Assembly: GCF_029893325.1 (NCBI RefSeq)
Contig: NZ_JARXWL010000002.1
Coordinates: 62,001-126,000, forward strand
DNA from: Enterococcus sp. PF1-24
GTDB taxonomy: Bacteria > Bacillota > Bacilli > Lactobacillales > Enterococcaceae
Direction of reading: 5' to 3'
DNA length: 64,000 nucleotides
The number at the start of each line of letters is the position of its first letter. Position 1 is the stretch's first letter. The notes under the pieces were generated by a model that did no database searches, was not told where the DNA came from, and worked only from the letters and a program-made list of their open reading frames with translations. The translations under genes were made by a program, and so were the position numbers. This document shows, one piece after another, positions 45,160 to 52,807 of the stretch.

Positions 45160-45459
45160 ATGGCAAAACTAAGCATTGATGAATTAGACCTATCACCAGC
45201 ATTACGTGAGGTCATCAAAGAAACAGCCGCTAAAGAGGGAAGACAGCAAGCGATAACTTTTATCGAAGAATACAAAAAGAAGCTAGAACAGCCTGCAGTG
45301 ATGAATTACACGCAAGCTGCTAAGTATCTTGGTACAAGTTACAATACCTTGACGAAAAAGCTCATCAAAAATGGACTAATCAAGGTAATTTTGGTTGATG
45401 GCTATGAGCGAATTAGCAAAGCTGAAGCAGATAGATTTTTAAAAGAGAATGCAAAATAA
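45160..45459 (+). CDS. Excisionase-like helix-turn-helix protein
   Basis: 99 residues from ATG 45160, which follows AAGGAGGTG; the longer TTG frame at 45121 is rejected. The C-terminal half (NYTQAAKYLGTSYNTLTKKLIKNGLIKVILVDGYERISKAEADRFL) is an excisionase/MerR-like winged-helix of the DNA-binding 'excisionase family' type. Xis function for island excision is inferred from fold and position after the regulators. Confidence 0.72.
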   Translation: MAKLSIDELDLSPALREVIKETAAKEGRQQAITFIEEYKKKLEQPAVMNYTQAAKYLGTSYNTLTKKLIKNGLIKVILVDGYERISKAEADRFLKENAK

Positions 45460-45559
45460 ACCTAGCGTGGGGCAGGATATTCCAGTAATGGAGCACATAA
45501 CAGTAAAGTCGCTAAAGTCAATTGTCAGTCGCATTAAGTCTAATTAGGAGGTATTAATC

Positions 45560-45646
45560 ATGCAACGTTGTTTTAGAAGTATGTTATACGATTCCCACAA
45601 AAAAAGAAAAAGCCTTAACGATTCCACCGACCAAAGCGAACGTTAA
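45560..45646 (+). CDS. Possible 28-residue peptide in a 358-base spacer
   Basis: ATG 45560 follows AGGAGG at 45547-45552 and reads 28 codons (MQRCFRSMLYDSHKKRKSLN...) to TAA. The end of the frame overlaps a hairpin, GCCTTAACG at 45612-45620 with CGTTAAAGGC at 45641-45650. Either a small peptide or a structured RNA; evidence is the ribosome binding site only. The remaining spacer has no other recognisable feature. Confidence 0.4.
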   Translation: MQRCFRSMLYDSHKKRKSLNDSTDQSER

Positions 45647-45756
45647 AGGCACACAAAAAGGCTTGAAATAGCCATTTCTTTGTTCTTATTATAACACAAA
45701 AATTGATATTTGAAAACTGAATATAATGCATGCAGTTTATTTTTTAGAAAAAAGTG

Positions 45757-45801
45757 TTGACCTATGTTGCTACATGAGCTATTATTTATGTAGCAACATA
45801 G
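45757..45801 (+). promoter_or_regulatory. Promoter and 14-bp inverted-repeat operator of the RHH gene
   Basis: TTGACC at 45757-45762 and TATTAT at 45780-45785 are 17 bp apart. A perfect inverted repeat CTATGTTGCTACAT (45762-45775) / ATGTAGCAACATAG (45788-45801) brackets the -10. A repressor bound here would block the promoter, and the ribbon-helix-helix gene starts 16 bases later, suggesting autorepression. Confidence 0.85.
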
Positions 45802-45817
45802 AAAGAGGTGAATAACT

Positions 45818-46003
45818 TTGATTGCTAAAAAAGAACGTCTAGCTGATAAGCCAAAAGATTATATGTTACGAGTAAGGGTTGACGATGAGTTGTTAACAAA
45901 GCTTGATATCATCGTAGCCAGAAATGACAGTAGTCGCTCTCATGTAGTACGTGAAGGGATTGAAAGGATTTATCAAGAATTAGACAAAAAAGAAACTCTA
46001 TAA
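45818..46003 (+). CDS. Ribbon-helix-helix regulator (CopG/Arc-like)
   Basis: 61 residues. The fold pattern is clear: MLRVRVDDELLTKLDIIVARNDSSRSHVVREGIERI. TTG 45818 follows AGAGGTG. A perfect 14-bp dyad over its promoter is the natural target. Next to replication genes it could act as a copy-control or transcription brake of the pri-rep block (inference). Confidence 0.85.
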   Translation: MIAKKERLADKPKDYMLRVRVDDELLTKLDIIVARNDSSRSHVVREGIERIYQELDKKETL

Positions 46004-46046
46004 TCGTTCTCCCCGTCGAAAGTTTGAACAACTATAGAGCCACCAC

Positions 46047-46092
46047 CGTATAAACGGCATGTAAATATAATACCACTGCATGCCGTTATACG
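46047..46092. repeat. Inverted repeat after the RHH gene
   Basis: CGTATAAACGGCATG at 46047-46061 and CATGCCGTTATACG at 46079-46092, one bulged base, 17-base loop. There is no long T-run directly behind, so it is a weak terminator candidate or a protein-binding site. Confidence 0.6.
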
Positions 46093-46170
46093 TCAATTCA
46101 GCTTATTTGCTGTGATTAAGTATAAGGGTATTTTTGTACCCTCAAATCGAATGAAATGGGGAATTAAATA

Positions 46171-46401
46171 ATGAATGAATTACAAGAAAGTATTATCAGA
46201 TATGCACAATCAACCAATGAACTGATGTCAGATTTGTTAAGTTCTCATGATGTGCTTAACAGAAAAGAACTAGGGATGAATGGCTATACATGTAAAGTTA
46301 TTTTACCTAAAATTACAGAATTTCTATCAGATCAAGCAAAACTATTAGATGACTTTTATGTTTCGTTTGAAGAAGACGTGGAGGGCAATCATGAAAAATA
46401 A
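46171..46401 (+). CDS. Hypothetical island protein, 76 residues
   Basis: Helical, acidic protein (MNELQESIIRYAQSTNELMS ... LLDDFYVSFEEDVEGNHEK). ATGGGG lies 10-15 bases before the ATG. It overlaps the next gene by 11 bases, so the two are probably coupled. Both have a similar length and helical pattern and might form a complex. No family recognised. Confidence 0.7.
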   Translation: MNELQESIIRYAQSTNELMSDLLSSHDVLNRKELGMNGYTCKVILPKITEFLSDQAKLLDDFYVSFEEDVEGNHEK

Positions 46402-46654
46402 ACCAATGGATAATTATGAAGTGGGTATAGAGTTAAACCAGATAAACAATTTGCTTTTTGTTTTTAGTGAATTACTTGAAGGAATCCAAGGGTCAGCGTT
46501 GGAGTATAGAGCAGTAAAAAATAATTCAAGCAAGTTGTTAGCTTATGAAACTGATAGATATATAGATCAATTAGTTACTTTGCAAGATGTCATAACAGAT
46601 AAAGTAATTAGTTTAAAAAATAATCTTAGTGAACAGGAGGTATTGCAGAAATGA
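46391..46654 (+). CDS. Hypothetical island protein, 87 residues
   Basis: Starts at ATG 46391 after GGAGGG; the longer frame from 46349 lies inside the previous gene. Helical (YEVGIELNQINNLLFVFSEL ... LQDVITDKVISLKNNLSEQE). Its stop overlaps the start of the primase gene by 4 bases (ATGA). No family recognised. Confidence 0.7.
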   Translation: MKNKPMDNYEVGIELNQINNLLFVFSELLEGIQGSALEYRAVKNNSSKLLAYETDRYIDQLVTLQDVITDKVISLKNNLSEQEVLQK

Positions 46655-47532
46655 TTTATATAGGAACTGTAAGACCTAGTTTGATGAATGAGCCTGTAGA
46701 TGTGCCGCTATTGGACTTTTTCGGTAGTTATAATCCGCAAAAAATACTTGATGAAGAAGTTTTAACTAATACCAAAAAGATGGATGTATTAAAAACGAAG
46801 AAGTTAAAAGGTTTCATATCTGGAAATATGAAAGAATTGACTCGGAAAAATGAAAATCTATTATCTAGGGATTGTTTAGTATTGGATCTTGATGATGTAA
46901 TTGTAACAGAAGGGGAGCTTGTAAAGTGGTTTAAAAGGGCATTAAGTGATGTTTCGTATATTGCCTATCCAAGTGTTAGCAATGGTGTGAAAGGCGTTAG
47001 ATACCGCTTGATAGTACCGTTTAAAGGTTCTATAGAAAAGGAAGCAGATTACAAATTGTTGGTGGACTTTTTTACTAAACACATATGTAAAGAAATAAAC
47101 GGTGTTCCAGATAGTAGCAACCGTACTTGGTCGCAAATTATGTTATTGCCTGTTATCACACCATACAATCCAGCAGAGACTATTTTAATTCATAAAGGTG
47201 AGAAAGTATTAAAGCTAGTAGAATTATTGGAAGGTGCTAAGAAATGGAAGGAAAATCAGAAGAATGTAGTGAGAAAGCCTGTTAATGGCAATGTTACTCG
47301 TTATCGTAACACAACAACAGAACTTCTTGAAAGCCTTGTTTTAGGTTGTGATGAGGGTGGCCGTAATAATCATATCGCAAAGATTACAGGCCAGTTATTA
47401 AGCCGAGCAGTGGATGTAGGAGCTGTTTTTGAGTTAGTAGAGTTTGCTAATAGTCATTTTAATCCACCGTTAGAACAAAAAGAATTAGAAGCAACGTTTT
47501 ATAGTATCGCTAAAAGGGAGTTGAGTCAGTGA
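46651..47532 (+). CDS. Island primase (AEP-like with PriCT_1 C-terminus)
   Basis: 293 residues. CLVLDLDDV with paired acids and SYIAYPSVSNGVKGVRYRLIVPF fit the polymerase/primase (archaeo-eukaryotic primase) part. The C-terminal GGRNNHIAKITGQLLSRAVD ... FNPPLEQKELEATFYSIAK is the PriCT_1 pattern. It overlaps the helicase gene by 4 bases, as SaPI pri and rep are adjacent. Used for island replication with the origin downstream. Confidence 0.82.
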   Translation: MIYIGTVRPSLMNEPVDVPLLDFFGSYNPQKILDEEVLTNTKKMDVLKTKKLKGFISGNMKELTRKNENLLSRDCLVLDLDDVIVTEGELVKWFKRALSDVSYIAYPSVSNGVKGVRYRLIVPFKGSIEKEADYKLLVDFFTKHICKEINGVPDSSNRTWSQIMLLPVITPYNPAETILIHKGEKVLKLVELLEGAKKWKENQKNVVRKPVNGNVTRYRNTTTELLESLVLGCDEGGRNNHIAKITGQLLSRAVDVGAVFELVEFANSHFNPPLEQKELEATFYSIAKRELSQ

Positions 47533-49085
47533 ACGAACTAGAAGAATTACGAGAACTACAAGCAAAGAATACAATTAAACCTTTTCATATTAACGTTGCT
47601 ATAGCAGAGTTGAAGGCAAAGCTTAATAGCATGACTGACAAAGAAGCAGCTATTCAATTAAGAGATGAAAAAGTTGAGGAGCTACAAAATACCACACCAC
47701 CATGGTTTTGGATTGTATCGGGCAAAGAACTAGACATTATTCATGGCTTTAATCATGAAGAAATGGGAGATAGTATTATCCATGATTTTAATTTAGTAAG
47801 GTATCCTACGTTATTAGAAGGTGCTGTTTATGATCCTAAGAGAGGAGCATGGCGATATTTCGGGAAAAATGAAATGATTTCTTTTTCGGAAAATCAAACT
47901 TTGGTTACTTTGCAAAAATGGGGTTATTACGAACAAAAATTCATTGGAAGTGTGAGTCGTTATATAAAACAAAAAACATATGATCCAAATTATCCAATAC
48001 TTACACCATTTGAGGAAAGTCGACCGGAGTTAGTAGTATTTAAAAATGGTACTTACAATATTTTAACTGGTGAACTAAGAAAAAATGCCCCGAATGATTA
48101 TATTCTAATGGCATTTGATTATGAAATAGATATAAGTGGTAGAGAAACACCGGCTACTGATAAACTGTTTAGTGGTTTTCTTGGTGAAAGTGATTTATTT
48201 ATGAAACAATTCATAGGGTATATGTTTTATCGAAGCCATGCACCAGCTCAAGATATGTTGTTTTTCTATGGAGAAGGCGGAGAAGGGAAATCAAGCTTTT
48301 TAAAATTGATAATTGAAAATTATATTACGAAACAAAATAGCTCGGCGGTAACACCGTATGAACTAGCCACGGATAAATTTTCAGTCGTGAGTTTACTTGG
48401 GAAGGCAGCTAATATTAACGGTGATTTAGAAAAAGCTTATATTGAGAACTCTGGTATTTTAAAACGTCTAACAGGCGGAGATAGATTAAAAGCAGAATAT
48501 AAAGGGATTCAATCTTTTACTTTTGAAAACCATGCTAAACAGCTTTTTAGTTTAAATGAATTTTTTCACTTTAATGATTTATCTCAAGGGTTTGCGGATC
48601 GTTTAAATGTAATTCCAATAACCGTTGGAAATCAACGAGATAATGATGCTCCGTTTTGGAAACAGCAAGATATTAAAGCAATAGAAAAGGAAGCTCCAGC
48701 ATTTGTTTATAAGTGTATCTGTGAATTTAGGAAGATATTTAATGGTACAAAGGCGACCTTTACAAAAAGTGCCATTATGGAAGAAGCTAAATGTGCTTGG
48801 TTGTTCGACAATGATCGTATTGGACAGTTTTTATTTGAAGCCACAGAACTTCACAAGGGAGATGATAGAGGGGAAATAGCTGCGACAGTTTATAAAGAAT
48901 TGAAAACATTTCTTCAAATTAATGGTTTCAAAACAAGAAGTGCTCAAGAATTGACTAAATACCTTGATAAGAAAGGACACCCAAAGAGAAAATGTAGAAA
49001 GGGATATAATGATGGCGGCTCAAGTCAATGGCGTTATATAGGAGTTGAATTAAAACTAACTTTTTGCCATGAAGAATATCCATAA
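47529..49085 (+). CDS. Island replication helicase (P4/D5 family, Rep)
   Basis: 518 residues. D5_N-type region about 150-230, then superfamily 3 helicase motifs: Walker A YGEGGEGKSSFLKL at about 253, Walker B-like GKAANINGDLEK, and sensor-like KQLFSLNEFFHF. A C-terminal winged-helix-like end (LKTFLQINGFKTRSAQELTKYL) follows. The predicted target is the repeat-rich region directly downstream. Confidence 0.88.
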   Translation: MNELEELRELQAKNTIKPFHINVAIAELKAKLNSMTDKEAAIQLRDEKVEELQNTTPPWFWIVSGKELDIIHGFNHEEMGDSIIHDFNLVRYPTLLEGAVYDPKRGAWRYFGKNEMISFSENQTLVTLQKWGYYEQKFIGSVSRYIKQKTYDPNYPILTPFEESRPELVVFKNGTYNILTGELRKNAPNDYILMAFDYEIDISGRETPATDKLFSGFLGESDLFMKQFIGYMFYRSHAPAQDMLFFYGEGGEGKSSFLKLIIENYITKQNSSAVTPYELATDKFSVVSLLGKAANINGDLEKAYIENSGILKRLTGGDRLKAEYKGIQSFTFENHAKQLFSLNEFFHFNDLSQGFADRLNVIPITVGNQRDNDAPFWKQQDIKAIEKEAPAFVYKCICEFRKIFNGTKATFTKSAIMEEAKCAWLFDNDRIGQFLFEATELHKGDDRGEIAATVYKELKTFLQINGFKTRSAQELTKYLDKKGHPKRKCRKGYNDGGSSQWRYIGVELKLTFCHEEYP

Positions 49086-49093
49086 GGTACCTC

Positions 49094-49310
49094 TTTTGTT
49101 CCATAAAAATTCCATGTTTTGTTCAACTAAATTGCTTATATACCAATAGTTGTTCCGTAAGTTCCATATAATTTTAATTTTATAAAGAGATTAAAAATTA
49201 ATATATAATATAAATATTTATATATAAGGTATAGAGCTATTTTATGGATTTTATGGAACAATTTGATTAGAACAAGGGGATTTTTATGGAACATTTTACA
49301 GAACATCCAG
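49094..49310. other. Candidate replication origin: iteron-like repeats flanking an AT-rich core
   Basis: On the left, TTGTTCCATAAAAA (49097), TTCCATGTTTTGTTC (49110) and TTGTTCCGTAAGTTCCATA (49150). On the right, the inverted words TTTTATGGATTTTATGGAAC (49240-49259) and TTTTTATGGAACATTT (49281-49296). Between them, about 49168-49232 is almost pure A+T. Two inverted iteron sets around an AT-rich core, 3' of rep, is how SaPI origins are built. A 25-codon frame at 49286-49363 lies inside and is doubtful. Confidence 0.75.
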
Positions 49311-49419
49311 GTTGTTTTAATGGCACAACTTCAAATTTAGCAAACAAAAAAATGTATTCATAAAACATGGATACTGTCTTGGATATTTATGGATAACCAC
49401 TAAAAAGGAGGATTTTTTT

Positions 49420-49647
49420 ATGATTAGAAATGATATTGAACAGGTATTTTATCAGATTAAAGGCTTTGAACGACCTGCGGTAGCAAAACTTGGTGGAAAA
49501 TTAGGGATGAACTTCAAAGAAATAACACTTATAGACTTTTCAGAAGAAACAAAAATATGTAGGTTCCATCACGAAGACGGATCAATGACAATTTTGGCTA
49601 ATAGTGAATTTTTAATGTTGCATACAAAAAATATTATGGAGGGCTAG
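49420..49647 (+). CDS. Hypothetical island protein, 75 residues
   Basis: Starts after AAGGAGG. Mixed alpha/beta protein (MIRNDIEQVFYQIKGFERPA ... ICRFHHEDGSMTILANSEFL). Two bases before the next small gene, so part of a cluster of small genes downstream of the origin. Not recognised. Confidence 0.68.
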   Translation: MIRNDIEQVFYQIKGFERPAVAKLGGKLGMNFKEITLIDFSEETKICRFHHEDGSMTILANSEFLMLHTKNIMEG

Positions 49648-49649
49648 TT

Positions 49650-49859
49650 ATGTTGAAAGTAAAAATGTTTGAAGGAATTAATGAGATATCAGATTTTGAA
49701 AAAAGACATGGTGCTATAACAATTGAAGAAAAAATAAATGATTTTCTGTCTAAGAATCCTAATATCGAGATTCAAAATATCCTACAATGTAGCAATCACT
49801 ATGGTAGTGATGAGGCTTTTTCAAGTTATATAACTGTTTCGCTGCTTTATAGAACCTAA
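49650..49859 (+). CDS. Hypothetical island protein, 69 residues (DUF2758-like sporulation-type fold possible)
   Basis: MLKVKMFEGINEISDFEKRH ... ITVSLLYRT: a beta-alpha-beta pattern in which a helical middle (EEKINDFLSKNPNIEIQNIL) precedes a final strand ending in a tyrosine-rich tail. Small proteins of this shape are common in phages. The TTATGTTG start follows GGAGGG. No function can be assigned. Confidence 0.65.
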   Translation: MLKVKMFEGINEISDFEKRHGAITIEEKINDFLSKNPNIEIQNILQCSNHYGSDEAFSSYITVSLLYRT

Positions 49860-49929
49860 TATTTTATAGCTATATACTAAAATGAACGATTTTCAAATTA
49901 TAATTATATACAGAATGGAGAAAATAAAA

Positions 49930-50088
49930 ATGGATAAACTTTATATTGATAAAAACAACAAAGCAATTACGATAGATTTACCGTTGTATGGTGAAGTAAG
50001 GTTGCTAGTAAAGGATGGAAAAGTTGTAAAATCAGAAACAATTACTGCAGAACTTTTAGAAGAAAATGCACCTAAAAAGGTAGTCTAA
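49930..50088 (+). CDS. Small island protein, 52 residues (DUF3954-like)
   Basis: ATG 49930 has GGAG nine bases upstream; the frame from 49882 has no ribosome binding site. The pattern ITIDLPLYGEVRLLVKDGKVVKSE resembles DUF3954, small phage proteins with the core 'p-x-y-G-E ... v-x-x-G-k-v'. Function unknown. Confidence 0.6.
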   Translation: MDKLYIDKNNKAITIDLPLYGEVRLLVKDGKVVKSETITAELLEENAPKKVV

Positions 50089-50120
50089 ACACTATAGAAA
50101 AGTATAAAAATAGCGGTAAT

Positions 50121-50232
50121 TGTGGTATAATAACGTTAGTTGAATAGTGGTAGTATCTTACTAGGAAGAACCAGAGGATACAAGTATTTTATTTCTTAAT
50201 CGGAATAAAGACTTGTGTCCTCTTTTTGTTTA
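50121..50232 (+). ncRNA. Extended -10 promoter followed by a strong hairpin terminator: possible small RNA or leader attenuator
   Basis: TGGTATAAT at 50123-50131 is an extended -10. About 35 bases after the expected start point a long hairpin begins: AGAGGATACAAGT at 50173-50185 pairs with ACTTGTGTCCTCT at 50211-50223, with more pairing inside, then TTTTTG. The predicted RNA is about 90 bases. The next gene begins 22 bases later, so it could also be a leader that controls entry into the terminase region. Confidence 0.6.
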
Positions 50233-50253
50233 AAAGGAAGGAGTAAAAAATAG

Positions 50254-50739
50254 TTGGATCCATTTGATGAAATTGTCATAAAAAATTATTTATCCCTTTC
50301 TTTTATTATAAGTCGTTTAGAATATCGGAAAAAAATACTTAGAAGAGATTTCTATTTTCAAAACATGGCCACTCATATTGAATACAGAAAAGTCTATAAC
50401 GATCAATTTGAAATGGTTACTAAAGGTTTTAGACCAGATAACGAAGTAGAAGAGCTATTGCTAAATCTCGATTCAATAGATAGGCGTATTCAACGATATG
50501 TTTTTAGGAAGAAACATTTTTCTCGATTCTTAGCAACTCTAACCACACAGGAGAGAAATTTTCTAGTAAGTTATCCGTTAACTAATTGTCCGGAATATCT
50601 AATTAAGAAAACTTTAGATGAAATCAATGAGATAGAAACAGCTTTATGTTTTAGAGAAGGGATTGAACCGGAAGAAACGGATTGTACTGATGATGTAGAT
50701 AGTAATTTAGAAAGGATGTATGATTTTTTTGCGATATGA
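50254..50739 (+). CDS. Hypothetical island protein, 161 residues
   Basis: TTG start after GGAAGGAG. Highly helical and rich in basic residues (LSFIISRLEYRKKILRRDFY, IDRRIQRYVFRKKHFSRFLA). Overlaps the next gene by 20 bases. Its place between the terminator hairpin and terS resembles that of late-gene regulators (ArpU/RinA-like) in phages, or PICI packaging-interference genes, but I see no diagnostic motif. Confidence 0.65.
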   Translation: MDPFDEIVIKNYLSLSFIISRLEYRKKILRRDFYFQNMATHIEYRKVYNDQFEMVTKGFRPDNEVEELLLNLDSIDRRIQRYVFRKKHFSRFLATLTTQERNFLVSYPLTNCPEYLIKKTLDEINEIETALCFREGIEPEETDCTDDVDSNLERMYDFFAI

Positions 50740-51268
50740 CCATGTAAGACCATCCTATTATCTAAGGCAATGGCGATACTATGAAGAGGCTAGGGAGTAT
50801 TTACCTAAAAGGTCAATAGAACAAGCTAAAGTATTTTTCAATGCTTTAAAGACGTTAACCGATGACGAGAGACAAGTTTTAATTGATAAGTATTATAAAT
50901 CTGAAAAGCTTTGTAACTACAATTACGATTTAGGTTGCTATACTTCGCTTATACCTATAACTGATAGCGTGATAGCTGAGCAATACGGCATTTCTAAGAA
51001 TGACTATATGAAAAAGAGAGCGAGTATCGAGGCTAAATTAGGGCGTGCAATGACGGAAAGCCAGCAACTAGTCAATGAAAAGCTAACTGAATTTAAACTA
51101 AAGATAGGTGATGGATTTTATTATGTGAGAGCACTAAAAAGGGAATATCTTTATTTTGATAGTTACGTGATTGGTAGTGTATTAGATGCAGCAGTCCTTA
51201 CGTTGCCTAAAGACGAATACCTGGTAAATAAATTATTGGGCAATGGGTTTGAGAAAGAGCCGATTTAA
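50720..51268 (+). CDS. Hypothetical island protein, 182 residues
   Basis: Starts inside the previous gene after GAAAGG. Helical; AKVFFNALKTLTDDERQVLIDKYY followed by SVIAEQYGISKNDYMKKRASIEAKLG resembles a sigma-like 'late transcription' arrangement seen in ArpU-type phage activators. A regulatory role is suggested, not proven. Overlap indicates coupling with the upstream gene. Confidence 0.65.
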   Translation: MIFLRYDHVRPSYYLRQWRYYEEAREYLPKRSIEQAKVFFNALKTLTDDERQVLIDKYYKSEKLCNYNYDLGCYTSLIPITDSVIAEQYGISKNDYMKKRASIEAKLGRAMTESQQLVNEKLTEFKLKIGDGFYYVRALKREYLYFDSYVIGSVLDAAVLTLPKDEYLVNKLLGNGFEKEPI

Positions 51269-51328
51269 CAGTTTTTCCTATCTATAAGGATTGAATAAAC
51301 ATTTGTATGAATGAGGTGTTTTAGGGAT

Positions 51329-51535
51329 ATGTTTTTTAGACAAAGGTTAATAGGGCGATTAGAAAAGCTAGAAAATTCAATTGGTAATGATACGAATGGC
51401 GTTTTATTTATTGTTATGAATCCTGATGGTACTTTTGGTGAAGAAAGATTAACAGAATCAGAGCTTGAAGATTATGTAATAAGAAATAGATATGAGCTTG
51501 TGATTGCTGATGATATTTCTAAGACCGACGATTAA
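51329..51535 (+). CDS. Hypothetical island protein, 68 residues
   Basis: ATG 51329 is preferred over ATG 51311 because GAGGTG at 51312-51317 lies between them. FFRQRLIGRLEKLENSIG ... GVLFIVMNPDGTFGEERLTE: short helical N-terminus and a strand-rich acidic C-terminus. Located just before the small terminase gene, 39 bases away. Not recognised. Confidence 0.65.
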   Translation: MFFRQRLIGRLEKLENSIGNDTNGVLFIVMNPDGTFGEERLTESELEDYVIRNRYELVIADDISKTDD

Positions 51536-51574
51536 CAAGAAAATTCAACAATTTATCAGAAAGGAGTAGATATT

Positions 51575-51949
51575 ATGGCAGAAGAATTGAACATTAGACA
51601 GGAACGCTTTTTGAAAGCCTTGCTAACAGAATCATCAATTGAAAAAGCCTGTGTTGTGGCCAAGATTAATCGTACAACTGGTTATAAATACTTGAAAGAT
51701 GAAAAGTTTTTGTTAGAGTACCGAGTGCTTAGACGTGAAGCCATGCAACAAGTTACTGCACGTTTGCAGAAGGTATCAGAAGAAGCGGTTAGTGTTTTAC
51801 ATGAGATTATGTTAGATCAAGATAATACGCCTAGTGCTCGTGTCCAAGCTGCTAAAAACATTTTAGATATTTCTTATCGTTCGTTAGAGTTAGACGATAT
51901 TCAAGAACGAGTAGAACAGCTAGAGCAAAATATAAAGAAAGGCGATTAG
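51575..51949 (+). CDS. terS: Small terminase subunit-like protein (TerS)
   Basis: 124 residues. The N-terminal helix-turn-helix (NIRQERFLKALLTESSIEKACVVAKINRTTGYKYLKDEKF) and the following long helices with NTPSARVQAAKNILDIS are the pattern of phage terminase small subunits of the phBC6A51 type. No large subunit is present. In SaPIs the island TerS redirects the helper's large terminase to package island DNA, and the same is inferred here. Confidence 0.8.
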   Translation: MAEELNIRQERFLKALLTESSIEKACVVAKINRTTGYKYLKDEKFLLEYRVLRREAMQQVTARLQKVSEEAVSVLHEIMLDQDNTPSARVQAAKNILDISYRSLELDDIQERVEQLEQNIKKGD

Positions 51950-51980
51950 AATAAAACAATTAGAAAGAGGGATATTGAAA

Positions 51981-52607
51981 ATGAAAGAATTTAAGCAAGT
52001 GATTACAACGTATGGGAACTATTATCAAAAAAGAAAGGATATTGATCGAGAATTTAAAACCGGTATGGAAGCCGCTGAGGAATACAATGCCAAAATTAAA
52101 TCAGATCGTCAAACAGAATTAATCACTAACCAACGTACAAACTCTGTAAGACTACGCCAACAATACAACGAACTTTTTGCTAATATTAAGGAAAGTGTGA
52201 AGGTTTTTGTAGCTGGCAAGTTTACCATGACTCTTAGTGCAGAAGATGAAGCAACGTTAAACAATTTAGAAAAAATTGATTTGTCAGATGCTGAAATAGA
52301 GCTACAGATAGATAAATATAAGGATAATCCATTGGTATTACGCCGACTATACGGTCTTTATGGCGGTGGAAATGATACTATCAAAAAAATGTTGTTGCTT
52401 AGTAGTGAGAAAGACTATAGCTATTACATGAAGGTGTATGATGATTTTGCAAACTTAGCAATTTCAGGAATGGATTCTTTAGATGCAGCTGACCCGATGC
52501 AAGTGGATCATGAATATTCAACAATCACAGCAGATTTAGTAATTAAGGCATTAGAAAATGAATTAACTACTATCGAGCAAGAATTTGTTCAATTGGAAAG
52601 TAACTAA
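51981..52607 (+). CDS. Hypothetical island protein downstream of terS, 208 residues
   Basis: ATG 51981 is chosen over TTG 51975 by spacing from AGAGGG. Mostly helical, charged; first half coiled-coil-like (EFKTGMEAAEEYNAKIKSDR), later LVLRRLYGLYGGGNDTIKKM. It precedes a terminator, so it closes the replication/packaging transcript. It could affect capsid assembly or packaging as PICI genes near terS often do; no motif proves this. Confidence 0.65.
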   Translation: MKEFKQVITTYGNYYQKRKDIDREFKTGMEAAEEYNAKIKSDRQTELITNQRTNSVRLRQQYNELFANIKESVKVFVAGKFTMTLSAEDEATLNNLEKIDLSDAEIELQIDKYKDNPLVLRRLYGLYGGGNDTIKKMLLLSSEKDYSYYMKVYDDFANLAISGMDSLDAADPMQVDHEYSTITADLVIKALENELTTIEQEFVQLESN

Positions 52608-52628
52608 TAGAACTAAATAGCAATTTTC

Positions 52629-52660
52629 TCCCCTAATCAATCGACTAGGGGATTTTTTTT
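52629..52660 (+). terminator. Terminator ending the island's core transcript
   Basis: A stem TCCCCTA / TAGGGGA (52629-52635 with 52646-52652) followed by eight T. It separates the packaging genes from the cargo module. Confidence 0.85.
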
Positions 52661-52766
52661 ATTAGCTGAATCCAAAATTGGCTTGAGTTAAGTATTAAAA
52701 ACTCGGAAAAAGATAATAGCATATATTGGGTGTGAAATAATTAACGCCCTATAGAAAGAGAATTTT

Positions 52767-52775
52767 TGTTATAAT
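52767..52775 (+). promoter_or_regulatory. Extended -10 promoter of the cargo module
   Basis: TGTTATAAT matches TGnTATAAT, 32 bases before the first cargo ATG and downstream of the core terminator. The three cargo genes thus appear able to be expressed while the island is silent. Confidence 0.65.
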
Positions 52776-52807
52776 TAAGATAAATTTTTAATAAAAAGGA
52801 GAAATTT

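Noticed and set aside
45450-45480. Third copy of the CTAACGTGGGGCGTT repeat
   Set aside because: Only 11-12 bases of a variant match; too weak to call part of the end repeats.
49286-49363. 25-residue frame with AAGGGG upstream
   Set aside because: It lies within the repeat-rich origin and its start is part of an iteron, so the match is probably chance.
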